Source: Desulfosporosinus sp. FKB (GTDB lineage: Bacteria > Bacillota > Desulfitobacteriia > Desulfitobacteriales > Desulfitobacteriaceae). Taken from it: a DNA stretch of 64,000 nucleotides. Positions within the stretch are counted from its first letter, which is position 1, and each line of letters begins with the position of its first letter. Shown in pieces: positions 8,967 to 17,399 of the stretch. Below the pieces are notes generated by a model. It did no database searches, was not told the origin of the DNA, and saw only the letters and a program-made list of their open reading frames with translations. Location of the stretch: NCBI RefSeq assembly GCF_002196705.1, contig NZ_NADJ01000012.1, positions 1 through 64,000 of the forward strand. The letters are read 5' to 3'. A program made the position numbers and the translations under genes.

Positions 8967-9470
8967 TTATTTCGTTGCAGCTTTCGCCAATCCTTCGATC
9001 CACTCTTGATGAGCATTAATCATTGGGTTTGGTTTTTGCACTGCCATATCTTTAGCTGGTTTTCCAATTTGCGATTCTTGTGTAAGGATTCGCACTCTTC
9101 CTCCAGAAAGGTTTTCGAATAACCATGCATGATGAACATTTAACTTTTTATCTTCTGAACCTTCACACCATCCATGCCATGCTACACGAGCCGGTTCTCC
9201 ATTTGCTGGAGGCACATATTCTGTCACTTCTGCTTCTACAATTAAACCAAAGGTAGTAAAACGAAAACGAGCTCCTTCAAATAATTCAGGCCCTGGTCCA
9301 TTGTAGAAATGTAGGTCAGATGCATTGCTGTAGTATTTGGGCCATTCTGAAGTGTTACTAATATATGGCCATATTTGCTCTGCAGTTAGACCTGCTATAA
9401 TAATTTCATTTGATGCATAGTGATCTGTTGTTCCTGGTAAATAACCCTCTGGCCAGTAAATATAATTCAC
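8967..9470 (-). CDS. SRPBCC/START-like domain protein (polyketide cyclase/dehydrase family)
   Basis: 167 aa. The N-terminal ASNEIIIAGLTAEQIWPYISNTSEWPKYY followed by FEGARFRFTTFGLIVEAEVTEY is the helix-grip START fold with its usual beta-strand order. These proteins bind hydrophobic ligands; some act as cyclases or hydrolases, but no catalytic residues can be assigned. Divergent from the HxlR gene with a 299-bp intergenic region, and upstream of the dehydrogenase in the same direction. Likely controlled by that regulator. Confidence 0.78.
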   Translation of the reverse strand: MNYIYWPEGYLPGTTDHYASNEIIIAGLTAEQIWPYISNTSEWPKYYSNASDLHFYNGPGPELFEGARFRFTTFGLIVEAEVTEYVPPANGEPARVAWHGWCEGSEDKKLNVHHAWLFENLSGGRVRILTQESQIGKPAKDMAVQKPNPMINAHQEWIEGLAKAATK

Positions 9471-9769
9471 TAATTTTTCCTCCCTGATTTTGTTTACATG
9501 TTAGTTTTTGACTACACCGATATAATAATTTATATCAGATAATTATACAAGTACTTACTTTTTTATCATGTACTATCATTTTTTATAGTGTCGAACTCAT
9601 TAGCATCTGCAATTCTCCAATCCACATCTTCCTGACTGGTAAATATTTTTCCCTTTGCATTTTTTTCAACCTACTGATATATTGATATCAACACTACAAT
9701 TAGATGTGTACTCTCCTTTTTATAGTATACAGTTATTTTCAATAGTTTAAGTATTAACTGGAGGTTAAT
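9471..9769. promoter_or_regulatory. Divergent intergenic region between START-like gene and hxlR-type regulator
   Basis: Contains the perfect 10-bp palindrome TTGATATCAA at about 9678-9687 and two GTACT-containing repeats separated by about 17 bp near 9550-9577 (AAGTACTTACT, CATGTACTATC). Either could be the binding site of the HxlR protein. The start of the regulator is preceded by GGAGG at 9760-9764. Confidence 0.4.
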
Positions 9770-10120
9770 ATGGCAAATGTACAAAGCAACTATGGTTGTG
9801 CACTTGAACTAACCGTAGATTTAATCGGTGGAAAGTGGAAATTAATCATACTTTGGCATCTTCTTAATGGTTCTAAACGCTTTAATGAATTAGATAAATT
9901 AATGCCGACAATTACTCAAAAAATGCTAACAATACAACTAAGAGAGTTAGAAGAAAAAGGATTGGTTCATCGAAAAGTTTATCCTGTTGTTCCGCCAAAA
10001 GTAGAATATTCGCTTACAGAATATGGACGTAGTCTAGATAATATATTAAACAATCTGTATACTTGGTCTAATACTTATGCAAATAACCATAACATACATA
10101 TATCTTGCGAAGATAAATAG
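9770..10120 (+). CDS. HxlR-family transcriptional regulator
   Basis: 116 aa, a winged-helix (MarR-like) dimeric regulator. Signature [24 protein letters not shown] and the wing region LTEYGRSL are complete. Cys10 in NYGCALELT corresponds to the conserved N-terminal Cys of HypR/YodB-type members, which sense quinones, diamide or hypochlorite by disulphide formation. Start ATG has GGAGG upstream. The divergent START-like and dehydrogenase genes are the natural targets. Redox sensing is inferred from the Cys position. Confidence 0.88.
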   Translation: MANVQSNYGCALELTVDLIGGKWKLIILWHLLNGSKRFNELDKLMPTITQKMLTIQLRELEEKGLVHRKVYPVVPPKVEYSLTEYGRSLDNILNNLYTWSNTYANNHNIHISCEDK

Positions 10121-10343
10121 TAAAATTTACTAACTCTCAATTCATCAGATCAGACTCAGTCAATAGGCCCTCCTTTTGGGAAAGCGGGAGGATTGGTATT
10201 TAATGACCACTGCGGATAAGGTACATGAGGGCTTGTGGTACGTTAGTTAAACATTCAAGGATAAAAGCGTAACCTTGGCAGAGGAAAGTTCAGGGATTAT
10301 TACCGCCAATATTATCGGCCTTTGAGGTGGAATTGATAATAGG
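10121..10343. other. Convergent intergenic region
   Basis: Between the converging regulator and oxidoreductase genes. A CCTCC...GGGAGG hairpin at about 10167-10192 may serve as terminator. No coding frame recognised. Confidence 0.4.
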
Positions 10344-12590
10344 CTAATCCTGACGTTCCACCACTTCAACCCGGCACGGCACATATCTGTGCAGCGGCGT
10401 AGCCACAAATTTATCACGGTGGGTGTTCTTAGTCAAGCGGTTAACATTAACTCCGTATATTTCCCCATTGTATTCCAAACCAAAGCCATGCGGTATTATA
10501 ACCTGTCCCGGCCTGGCATCATCGGTGATTTCAACCTCAATCTCAGCACTTCCTGCTTCAGTCGTAATCAGCGCCATTGAGCCATCGCTCAATCCAAGTT
10601 TTTCCCCATCCAGTGGATTCAATGCCAAGGTACAGGCTCTCTTCCCTTCATTCCAAGCTGGATTTCGCATTATTGTATTAGCGTTTGTAGATGTGTGCCT
10701 TCCTGCCATTAAAATCATGGGGTATCGATCATCAGCTTGCAGAGCGACAGCTTCCTTTTCAGGAGTTACCTCCAGCATCCATTCAGCCATTTCCGGAATC
10801 CATAGGTTAATCTTGCCGTCCTCTGTCTTTAAAAACTTGAAATTTTCTTCAGGGTTGATTTGTCCAAGCCAAATTCCTTCTGGGTGATCTAGTAGGGCTT
10901 GGAAGATCTCTTCACCCATAAACGGACCTTTTTTAAAACCTGCTCGGACAGCGTTTTCACGGCTTTCTTTGGGCATTCTCTGTAACAATCCCCACAAAGT
11001 GGCTAGATTAGTGGAACCCAAGGCTGGACCTAACGTTTTACCTAAAATGAAGGGTATCAAGTCTGTTGACTGCGGGTTGGCCTGCAGGTATTGCATGAGC
11101 TCTAACCCATATTCCAGCCTGTTTCCAGCTTTCTCGTAGAGAGCAACGGGCAATTCGGGTATGATCCCCAGAGCATCGGCTATCCGCAGATGAATTTCGG
11201 ATGCCTCCAGGGCCTCTCCTTCTTGCCTAATGAGCGGACGTCTCATCTGGAAAAATACACCGGGCAGCGTCCATGTAAAGAAAGAGCTGTCCCATGATTC
11301 AAAAACAGACCGTGATGGCAAAACATAGTGAGAAATAGCCGCCGTTTCGGTCATGGCCAATTCACAGGTCACTAACAAATCAAGCCGCTGGAATGCTTCT
11401 TCGTATGCACTAGTATCAGCATACGAACGAAGAGGATTGGATTGGAAGCATAGCACAGCACGAATGCGCTCTGGGTGATCTGATATGATTTCCTCGGGCA
11501 GTACATTAGGTGGGAAATACCCCAAAATACTGGGGAATCCGGTTGTAACTGTTTTCCAATTACTATCTTTGCGTTCATCGCTATGGGCTCCCATTGGCAT
11601 AAAATGGCCTGGTATTAGGTTTGTGCCGGGTAACCCAATCTGTCCGCAAATCCCCTGCAAAACCATAACCAGGCAGGAGACCAAGGTGCTATGTCGGTTC
11701 ATCAACACCCCCAAGTCAGTGTGTACTCCAGTTTTTCGAGTAGCCATCAAGTAGGCAAAATCTTTTACCTGCTGGTAATCCAGTTCGCATATTTTTAGGG
11801 CCGCCTCTATGTCAAAACTGATAAAAATCGGCTTAATTTGCTCAAAACCACTAACATGCTCGTCAAGATAAGCCTGGTTTTGCCAACCTTCTTGAATAAT
11901 CATTGCAATGATAGCTTGGAGGAGCAGTGCGTCGGTTCCCGGGCGTACTGCAAGATGGATATCGGCAATCCTTGCTGTTTCTGATTTGCGCGGGTCAATA
12001 ACTGCCAAAATCTTGTTGGGATTTTTGGAAAACTCCCGTAACACCTGAGGCGCTCTGGGCATCTGATGGCTAACCATTCCGTTCCAGCCAATCGATACCA
12101 GCATTTCGGCATGCTCCTCATCTGGCACCGTGCCCAGATACTGACGACCCAAGCAACGACCCTGAGCCCAGTGATATCCTGTCAGTTCCTGGGCAAGGGC
12201 ACCATAATGATAACGTGAACCCAGCGCCCGTAGCAAACGAACACCGAAAGCAGCTTCAAAATGGGAGGATTGCCCACCACCTCCCATATAGGCTATGGAA
12301 CGCGGGCTATGTTCAGTTTGGATCTCACTTAGTTTGGCTGCAATTTCTGAAATTGCTTGATCCCATGATATTCGTACAAATTCACCATTTAATTTTTTTA
12401 AAGGATATTTCAGGCGTTGGTCATGGTGCTGGTAATAAGCCAAATTCATGCCTTTACGGCAAATATAACCCTGGCTTTTGGGGTTGCTTTTATCACCTCG
12501 CACCTGAATAATATGGTTGTTTTCAATTAATAATTCCACACCACAATTCTGAGCACATAGCGCACATCCTGACTTAAACCATTCTTTCAT
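10344..12590 (-). CDS. Cytoplasmic molybdopterin oxidoreductase (DMSO reductase superfamily)
   Basis: 748 aa. The ATG at 12590 follows GAGGGGG; the earlier ORF start has no SD. The N-terminal [4Fe-4S] site is C9-x2-C12-x3-C16-x27-C44, followed by RKGMNLAYYQHHDQRL. The middle carries the typical MGD-binding blocks (VIDPRKSETARIADIHLAVRPGTDALLL) and the C-terminal dinucleotide-binding domain (LALNPLDGEKLGLSDG, ITDDARPGQVIIPHG). There is no twin-arginine leader, so it stays in the cytoplasm. The Mo ligand residue cannot be assigned safely. No electron-transfer or membrane subunit adjoins it, so it is a single-gene enzyme; substrate unknown. Confidence 0.9.
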   Translation of the reverse strand: MKEWFKSGCALCAQNCGVELLIENNHIIQVRGDKSNPKSQGYICRKGMNLAYYQHHDQRLKYPLKKLNGEFVRISWDQAISEIAAKLSEIQTEHSPRSIAYMGGGGQSSHFEAAFGVRLLRALGSRYHYGALAQELTGYHWAQGRCLGRQYLGTVPDEEHAEMLVSIGWNGMVSHQMPRAPQVLREFSKNPNKILAVIDPRKSETARIADIHLAVRPGTDALLLQAIIAMIIQEGWQNQAYLDEHVSGFEQIKPIFISFDIEAALKICELDYQQVKDFAYLMATRKTGVHTDLGVLMNRHSTLVSCLVMVLQGICGQIGLPGTNLIPGHFMPMGAHSDERKDSNWKTVTTGFPSILGYFPPNVLPEEIISDHPERIRAVLCFQSNPLRSYADTSAYEEAFQRLDLLVTCELAMTETAAISHYVLPSRSVFESWDSSFFTWTLPGVFFQMRRPLIRQEGEALEASEIHLRIADALGIIPELPVALYEKAGNRLEYGLELMQYLQANPQSTDLIPFILGKTLGPALGSTNLATLWGLLQRMPKESRENAVRAGFKKGPFMGEEIFQALLDHPEGIWLGQINPEENFKFLKTEDGKINLWIPEMAEWMLEVTPEKEAVALQADDRYPMILMAGRHTSTNANTIMRNPAWNEGKRACTLALNPLDGEKLGLSDGSMALITTEAGSAEIEVEITDDARPGQVIIPHGFGLEYNGEIYGVNVNRLTKNTHRDKFVATPLHRYVPCRVEVVERQD

Positions 12591-12599
12591 ACTCAAATC

Positions 12600-12950
12600 C
12601 CCCTCTTTTTTAATAAAACAACTCCTCAATACATCCGAAAGCTAGACGCAATACGGTGTTATTCAGGAAAATCTAAGGCCCAGTGCTTGGAGGAGCAGTA
12701 CATCAAACTTAATCCGAAGCAATTAAATTGAAGTTTATAAAAGATTCTGGTTGTTTGTTAAGGGGCCGTCCTCAGTATTCCAGACATTTATATCAAAATT
12801 CCCTACGAGACCTTGATCCAAAAGGAAAACTCATACTAGGCAACGTTTTTTACTCATTGAGGCCATTGCAGCCACTTATGAGAAACAGGCTGTTGAGGAT
12901 AGCGTGATCCTTCCTGAGGAAAAATACCCGTTAACCTTCAAGAATGTGTA
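12600..12950. other. Gap upstream of the molybdoenzyme with a short coding relic
   Basis: Most of this stretch holds nothing recognisable. From about 12814 to 12954 on the plus strand an open frame encodes FLLIEAIAATYEKQ...EEKYPLTFKNVY and then stops. It has protein-like composition but no start and no recognised family, so I read it as the tail of a deleted gene. Confidence 0.35.
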
Positions 12951-12969
12951 TTGAGAACGTTCGTTCTAG
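12951..12969. promoter_or_regulatory. TetR-type operator copy O1
   Basis: TTGAGAACGTTCGTTCTAG matches the operator-like sequence before the Old Yellow Enzyme gene (14671-14689) at all but two positions. It belongs to a decayed duplicate of that locus. Confidence 0.6.
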
Positions 12970-13002
12970 TTTCAATAAAAAAAATTCATTTGTTTTCTCT
13001 AC

Positions 13003-13099
13003 TAAGTCATTCATAGATATCTTTTTATAGCCTTATTTTCAAATAATTCCATGGCTTTCTATAGAACAACACTTTCTTCAAATTCCTTGCTACGTCCCA
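13003..13099 (-). pseudogene. Decayed 5' end of a second tetR copy
   Basis: About 100 bp align with the start of the tetR gene at 15181-15286. Translated it reads as the same N-terminus (GRSKEFEESVVL) but the start codon is TTG instead of ATG, Gln14 has become a TAG stop, and a frameshift follows within the HTH. The middle and end of the gene are missing. The ribosome binding site (AGGAGG) and the operator upstream remain. This is a partial tandem duplication that has decayed. Confidence 0.75.
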
Positions 13100-13131
13100 A
13101 TATTTTCCTCCTGTTATTAGCAATAGTAACA

Positions 13132-13152
13132 TTTCAAGAACGATCGGTCAAG
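13132..13152. promoter_or_regulatory. TetR-type operator copy O2
   Basis: TTTCAAGAACGATCGGTCAAG is identical over 16 bases (AAGAACGATCGGTCAAG region) to the operator upstream of the intact tetR gene at 15321-15338, apart from the first flank. It is in the same position relative to the decayed tetR start. Confidence 0.65.
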
Positions 13153-13365
13153 AATTATTTTTTCATAGTTCCTAGTTGGATATTACCAGAACCCATCAAG
13201 AACACTGAAATCTTTTAGTATTAATAAACCCATAGGCAGTTTTTTCGTCTCTTAATTAAAGAGGGCCTACCTAGCATGACAAGCAGGTGGTTTTCGGGTA
13301 GAAAAATACTCGCAAGGTCGGCAAAGTTCAGCCAGCCTTGCGATTTCATGGTTATCTATAGGATA

Positions 13366-13425
13366 TTAACTCTTGATTTCAGTACCATCCCTAAAGGTAA
13401 ACAGTACGTCCGCTATTCCAGCCTG
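13366..13425 (-). pseudogene. C-terminal relic of a large serine recombinase
   Basis: The frame ADVLFTFRDGTEIKS ending in TAA matches the end of the recombinase at 17400 (DNIQFTFRDGTVVKS). The bases following it on the minus strand also resemble the terminator hairpin of that gene. Nothing else of the gene is left. The nearby bases from 13153 to 13467 show no other feature. Confidence 0.65.
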
Positions 13426-13467
13426 GCCCTAATTCCTATAAGATGCATTTTGTTTATTAAGAAAGCA

Positions 13468-14565
13468 TCAATTAGATTGTATTTTAGCATTAAAAATACA
13501 GACTGTTCCAGCACCGGTGAAGCATTTACTACAAGAGATGCACTTTGCTGGAACGGCAGCATCTTCCGACCAGCGCTTGACTAAATCACTTTCACGAATA
13601 AATGGTCTGCAAAGAGCAATATACTCAATTGCAGTACTATTTAAAACTTCTGTTAGACCTTTTACATCCCGATTACCGCCTACTAATATGACCGGTATCT
13701 TGGTTTCTTGCGCGATTTCATCGGCATATTTTTTAAAGTAGGATTCTTGTTCAGTTGAAACTCGGCGGGAGAAGCCCTCGTTCGGACGCGATGCAGGATT
13801 GCCACCGCTGATTTCAATCCCGTTTATTCCTAATTCTGCCAACCTGTGGCATACATACTTGCAATCCGAAAAAGTCATTCCCTGCTCAAAAAAATCCTCG
13901 CTGTTGATTTTTATAAACACTGGATAATCCGGACCAACCCTGTCCCTTATTGCTTCATAAATTTCCAGCACCATTCTTGACCGATTTTCTTGATTACCAC
14001 CATATTCGTCTGTCCGGCGGTTATAATAAGGTGTCAAAAATCTATTTAATAAATAGCCATGTGCCACGTGCATCTGGATACCATCAAACCCGGATTTCTT
14101 AGCTCTATCTGCCGCATCAGCGAACGCTCTTTGTACAAATGCAATATCTTCCTTTGTCATTTCCTGCGGCGTAATTTTATAAGCAAGGTCTTCCACAGCA
14201 CTTGGCCCCCACACTACCTTACCACTATTTGCGGCAACCGAGGCTTGTGAACCGTTGCTTACAAGTTGCATAATGATTTTGGCATCATATCGGTGAACCA
14301 TCTCGGTCAGCTTTTGATACTCATTGATAAATGTATCATCATAGATCCCTTCCTGTCCTGGATAAACACTCTCTAAATCACTTACAAAAGTAAGCCCCGT
14401 GATAATTGTGCCTACTCCCCCTTTTGCTAAATCTTCATAGATTTCATACACCTTTTCTGTCATATGACCATTTTCATCAGCAAATCCGTCATAGGTTGCT
14501 GAGCGGATAAATCTGTTTTTCAGCCTCATACCTGCCAGTTCCGTTTTGTCAAACAAAGATTTCAT
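13468..14565 (-). CDS. NADH:flavin oxidoreductase, Old Yellow Enzyme family
   Basis: 365 aa FMN-dependent TIM barrel. Visible motifs: N-terminal LKNRFIRSATYDG, substrate-binding GIQMHVAHGYLLNRFLTP, the family signature YGGNQENRSRM, and C-terminal phosphate-binding VGGNRDVKG. It ends with CISCSKCFTGAGTVC, four cysteines as in the Fe-S containing 2,4-dienoyl-CoA reductase type, but it lacks the further C-terminal flavodoxin and FAD domains of those enzymes. Likely an ene-reductase acting on enones or nitro compounds. An operator-like site at 14671-14689 and the divergent-sense-sharing tetR gene immediately upstream suggest induction by electrophiles. Confidence 0.9.
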   Translation of the reverse strand: MKSLFDKTELAGMRLKNRFIRSATYDGFADENGHMTEKVYEIYEDLAKGGVGTIITGLTFVSDLESVYPGQEGIYDDTFINEYQKLTEMVHRYDAKIIMQLVSNGSQASVAANSGKVVWGPSAVEDLAYKITPQEMTKEDIAFVQRAFADAADRAKKSGFDGIQMHVAHGYLLNRFLTPYYNRRTDEYGGNQENRSRMVLEIYEAIRDRVGPDYPVFIKINSEDFFEQGMTFSDCKYVCHRLAELGINGIEISGGNPASRPNEGFSRRVSTEQESYFKKYADEIAQETKIPVILVGGNRDVKGLTEVLNSTAIEYIALCRPFIRESDLVKRWSEDAAVPAKCISCSKCFTGAGTVCIFNAKIQSN

Positions 14566-14670
14566 TGAATTTTACTCCTTTTAAAATATTTTTATATATG
14601 AAGTTCACACAAAACATCCCCTGCAAAACCCTTGATACAATGTACATCATAATTTTCCATAGAGAGCATT

Positions 14671-14689
14671 ATGAGAACGTTCATTCTAG
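14671..14689. promoter_or_regulatory. TetR-type operator O3, upstream of the Old Yellow Enzyme gene
   Basis: ATGAGAACGTTCATTCTAG shares the pattern TGAGAACGwTCrkTCwAG with the site upstream of tetR. It lies about 110 bp upstream of the oxidoreductase start, between that gene and the tetR stop. Confidence 0.6.
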
Positions 14690-14707
14690 TTTTAACAAAA
14701 AAAAAAT

Positions 14708-15286
14708 TTATTTATTCAGCAGTGCTAAAGAAAAATCTGCAATACGATGTAATTTATCTTTACTCGCTGTGGTTCTTGCAAGTAGCCGAATCCCCAGCAA
14801 AGTATTGTGCAAACTTTCCGCCAAAACTTCTGCATCATAATCACACGAAAATTCACCTGTTTGCTGTCCTTTGCGAATAAGATCCTCAAGAAGATGCTCT
14901 GTTCGAATAAATGCTTTTTCTGTCTTTTCGTTTACCTCCATATCTCGGAGAGCCAGCTCAGCTGCAGAATTCACAAATAGGCAGCCCCAGTGGCTATCTC
15001 CAGCTCCTTCGATCATGAGATCAAAGATAAACTGTATAGATTGTTTTGCTGTTTCTGCATGTGAAGTTTCAGACTTTAGTTTGGCATTCATAAATTCTGC
15101 AAAGTAATCTAGCGCTTTCAAAAATAATGTATGCTTATCACCAAAGGTATCATATAAACTTCTACGATGGATTCCCATATGCTCTACCAGGTCACTCATA
15201 GATGTCTTTTCGTAGCCTTGTTCCCAAAATAATTCCATGGCTTTCTGGAGAACTACACTTTCCTCAAATTCCTTGCTGCGTCCCAT
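14708..15286 (-). CDS. TetR-family transcriptional repressor
   Basis: 192 aa from the ATG at 15286, which has GGAGGG upstream; the longer ORF start lies inside the operator region. The HTH is GYEKTSMSDLVEHMGIHRRSLYDTFGDKHTLF (residues about 25-60), followed by a C-terminal helical domain of the TetR_C type containing SHWGCLFVNSAAELA. This matches regulators of YxaF/AcrR type adjoining flavin reductases. It probably represses itself and the downstream Old Yellow Enzyme gene through the two matching operator sites. Confidence 0.9.
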   Translation of the reverse strand: MGRSKEFEESVVLQKAMELFWEQGYEKTSMSDLVEHMGIHRRSLYDTFGDKHTLFLKALDYFAEFMNAKLKSETSHAETAKQSIQFIFDLMIEGAGDSHWGCLFVNSAAELALRDMEVNEKTEKAFIRTEHLLEDLIRKGQQTGEFSCDYDAEVLAESLHNTLLGIRLLARTTASKDKLHRIADFSLALLNK

Positions 15287-15320
15287 TACTTTCCCTCCTG
15301 TTGTTGTAATAGTAGCATTT

Positions 15321-15338
15321 TGAGAACGATCGGTCAAG
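15321..15338. promoter_or_regulatory. TetR-type operator O4, upstream of tetR
   Basis: TGAGAACGATCGGTCAAG contains the imperfect dyad GAACGATCGGTC, the commonest layout of TetR-family operators. It lies 35 bp upstream of the tetR start codon. Confidence 0.65.
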
Positions 15339-15401
15339 AATTATTTTTATAGAAAAATCGCTGATCGAATATCACCTCAACCCCGATCGGCATTACATTT
15401 A

Positions 15402-15735
15402 TTAAAGTACCTCCCTTACCTCAACACCCACTTTAAACACAACGTCACCTCCGCCATCGATTGGATCATTACCTTTTCCACAAACCTCCGAAATATCACA
15501 TCGTCAAACTTGTCAATCCCACTCTCCTGCGCCATCAAATAATTCCGTAATTCCTCCAGCGTTTCTCCCGCATCGCCCGAACAAAAGCCTTTTCTTTAAC
15601 GGCTTTTTGGTCACAAGCCGAATCGCCGTTCATCTGATGGCTGATGCAAATCCAAACGTGCTTCTTATTTTTACCGGAGCCCCAGGCTGATCTTCTATGC
15701 GTCCGATAACGAAGCTTACGTCAAGTGAATATCAC
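15402..15735 (-). pseudogene. Decayed C-terminal domain of a serine recombinase
   Basis: Stitched over at least two frameshifts, the minus strand reads WGSGKNKKHVWICISHQMNG (zinc-ribbon part), DQKAVKEKAFVRAM, then ETLEELRNYLMAQESGIDKF and DDVIFRRFVEKVMIQSMAEV, ending with VFKVGVEVREVL and a stop. This is the zinc-ribbon and coiled-coil end of a large serine recombinase, a different lineage from the one at 17400. The catalytic domain is gone. Confidence 0.65.
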
Positions 15736-16010
15736 ACCGAAACCTCAAAAAACACCAAATTCAGGCTTGAGGGGCCGATTTTGGTGTTTCAAACCAAAGC
15801 GTTTTAGTGTTTTTTGATTAAACCTAAGATCTTCCAAATACTCGTGATTCCTTCAATTCTCTATGCTGTTCTATAGTTCAATATTAGCAGTTTAAGAGCC
15901 TTGTCCATTACAGACGGACTTCAATATGTGTTGTTTCTTTTGCCTTTAGCACAATTATACTGATATAATCTTGCTATATTATAAAAATATTTAAAAGGCA
16001 GGGTCACAGC
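15736..16010. other. Intergenic region with hairpin and Fe-S flavoprotein promoter
   Basis: AACACCAAA/TTTGGTGTT arms at 15751-15759 and 15780-15788 form a hairpin with a T-run on the minus strand. A TATAAT-like element lies at about 15961-15966 upstream of the plus-strand flavoprotein. No other gene. Confidence 0.4.
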
Positions 16011-16571
16011 ATGAGTAAAATTGTTGCATTTATCGGTAGTCCAAGAAAAAACGGATATACCTCTAAACTAATTCAGGAAGTAATCAAAGGAGCTCAATCA
16101 AAAGGCGCTGAAGTAAAAGTCTACGACCTTAATGATGAAGGTATCAAGGGCTGTCAAGGCTGTTTCTATTGTAGGAGTCATGAGGGCTGCGCTACTAAAG
16201 ATTATTTACAACCAATGTATGAGGATATAAAAAATGCTGACGGTGTTATTTTTGGCTCACCCATCTATTTCATGCAAATCTCAGGACAATCCAAGCAGTG
16301 GCTTGATAGAATGTACCCTATGCTTGAAGGTACTGGATTCCCATTCCAAGCCCGTTATCCTGGAAAAAAAGCAGTTACAATTTTCTCACAAGGAAACGCG
16401 AATAAAGATGCGTTTCAAGCTACTATCCAGTTCGTCAATGGCGCCTTCTCCGCGTTCGGTTGGGAGCTAACAGATAGCTTGCTTTGTTCACATACAGGTT
16501 CGCCCAATTTCAAGCTAACGGATGAATTATTAGAACAGGCATATACTGCAGGAGAGTTACTTACTAAATAA
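16011..16571 (+). CDS. Iron-sulfur flavoprotein (flavodoxin-fold, NADPH-dependent FMN reductase family)
   Basis: 186 aa. The N-terminal GSPRKNGYTSKL is the FMN phosphate loop. The compact motif C48-x2-C51-x2-C54-x5-C60 is the unusual [4Fe-4S] site of the Isf family described from methanogens and clostridia, where it passes electrons from ferredoxin to FMN. GSPIYFMQISGQSKQWLDR is the typical FMN-ring loop. The natural acceptor is unknown; oxygen, peroxide or quinone detoxification is usual. Single-gene transcript ending at a strong terminator. Confidence 0.88.
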   Translation: MSKIVAFIGSPRKNGYTSKLIQEVIKGAQSKGAEVKVYDLNDEGIKGCQGCFYCRSHEGCATKDYLQPMYEDIKNADGVIFGSPIYFMQISGQSKQWLDRMYPMLEGTGFPFQARYPGKKAVTIFSQGNANKDAFQATIQFVNGAFSAFGWELTDSLLCSHTGSPNFKLTDELLEQAYTAGELLTK

Positions 16572-16617
16572 GGGATACATTCCTAGTAAATTTTCATTTC
16601 TACTTAAAACCAATTCC

Positions 16618-16664
16618 ATCACCGAAATTAGATTCAGATCTTAATCTAATTTCGGTGGTTTTTT
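16618..16664 (+). terminator. Rho-independent terminator of the Fe-S flavoprotein gene
   Basis: Perfect 15-bp arms CACCGAAATTAGATT and AATCTAATTTCGGTG with an 8-base loop, followed by GTTTTTTT. Confidence 0.92.
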
Positions 16665-16737
16665 TGAATGTCCCTAACCGGCGGTATGCTAAGATGTAGA
16701 ATGAAAGCTCTGGTGTTTACAAGGTTTCAACATTCAT

Positions 16738-16986
16738 TCAAATCTTATACAAGAACCACTTACAACTACTCAATTCGTACTTCAGCTGAAATTGCTTCAT
16801 CAGCCCGTGAACCTCGCTCTGACACTCATAGACCTTCATACGATTTCCTGCAAGCTTTTCTTCAGAGATTCTAATAATCATCTCAACTTTAACGACTTTG
16901 CCTTCATGCCGGAAGCGAATCGGACGTGGTGTACCGGGGATATCAAACCATGCTATCATTTCGATGGGAGCCATAACGACTTTCAT
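16738..16986 (-). CDS. Conserved small protein of unknown function, SOS-cassette partner
   Basis: 82 aa from the ATG at 16986, one base after the stop of the upstream Cys-rich gene, so the two are translationally coupled. Sequence is beta-rich (IAWFDIPGTPRPIRFRHEG, VVKVEMIIRI, FQLKYELSSCKWFLYKI), suggesting a small barrel of the type that may bind nucleic acid. I recall similar short proteins in Peptococcaceae but cannot name a family. A LexA-like box lies upstream of the pair. Its function is unknown. Confidence 0.65.
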   Translation of the reverse strand: MKVVMAPIEMIAWFDIPGTPRPIRFRHEGKVVKVEMIIRISEEKLAGNRMKVYECQSEVHGLMKQFQLKYELSSCKWFLYKI

Positions 16987-16987
16987 C

Positions 16988-17149
16988 TCAGCCACACTTC
17001 GCCCAATCACCTGTGATACACTCGGTGCATCCTCCGATATGTAACAGTTTGTTCCGGCACACTGGGCATTGATCGTGGGAAATTAACCATTCTTCGCAGT
17101 GTTCCATGCAATACGATTTTCGCCCGCAGTCTTTACAAACGTCTCTCAT
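16988..17149 (-). CDS. 53-aa cysteine-rich zinc-ribbon protein
   Basis: Found by direct translation; too short for ordinary ORF cut-offs. ATG at 17149 has GAGGGGC eight bases upstream. It carries CKDCGRKSYC, EHC, QCPVCRNKLL and GGCTEC, i.e. several CxxC pairs able to hold two zinc ions. The stop codon is one base before the ATG of the next gene. A CGAACTTATGTTCT box lies 37 bp upstream of the start. Likely a DNA- or protein-binding accessory expressed with its partner after DNA damage (inference). Confidence 0.65.
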   Translation of the reverse strand: MRDVCKDCGRKSYCMEHCEEWLISHDQCPVCRNKLLHIGGCTECITGDWAKCG

Positions 17150-17185
17150 AGCTATCGCCCCTCAGTACATGTATTTGGTGTTTAT

Positions 17186-17199
17186 CGAACTTATGTTCT
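17186..17199. promoter_or_regulatory. LexA/SOS-box-like operator
   Basis: CGAACTTATGTTCT agrees with the Gram-positive LexA consensus CGAACrnryGTTyG at all but the last base. Its position just upstream of the two-gene cassette fits a promoter operator. Confidence 0.6.
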
Positions 17200-17352
17200 A
17201 TTATATCCATATACTGAAGGAATATCAATGGAAAAATCTTTATACTATAATTTTATCAACTCTCGAAGACAAAACGTTGCAGGCTGAACTGACACTTTTG
17301 TACCGTTGGTATCATTATTGACATGGTGACTCATTTAAGCATAAAAATTAAA

Positions 17353-17384
17353 CGCTCGCAAGGTAGCAACCAACCCTGCGAGCG
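17353..17384 (-). terminator. Terminator of the truncated recombinase
   Basis: CGCTCGCA/TGCGAGCG stem immediately after the recombinase stop, followed on the minus strand by TTTAATTTTT. A similar hairpin follows the recombinase relic near 13310-13345. Confidence 0.65.
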
Positions 17385-17399
17385 CTTTGTAGGTAGATT

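Noticed and set aside
10389-12511. Plus-strand ORFs opposite the molybdopterin oxidoreductase, up to 154 codons
   Set aside because: Shadows of the real gene; Pro/Ser-rich antisense translation without start signals.
13276-13584. 102-codon plus-strand ORF spanning the end of the Old Yellow Enzyme gene
   Set aside because: Overlaps the real gene end and the recombinase relic on the other strand; composition is not protein-like.
16668-17321. Plus-strand ORFs over the SOS cassette
   Set aside because: They are antisense to the coupled Cys-rich and partner genes, which have SDs and conserved composition.
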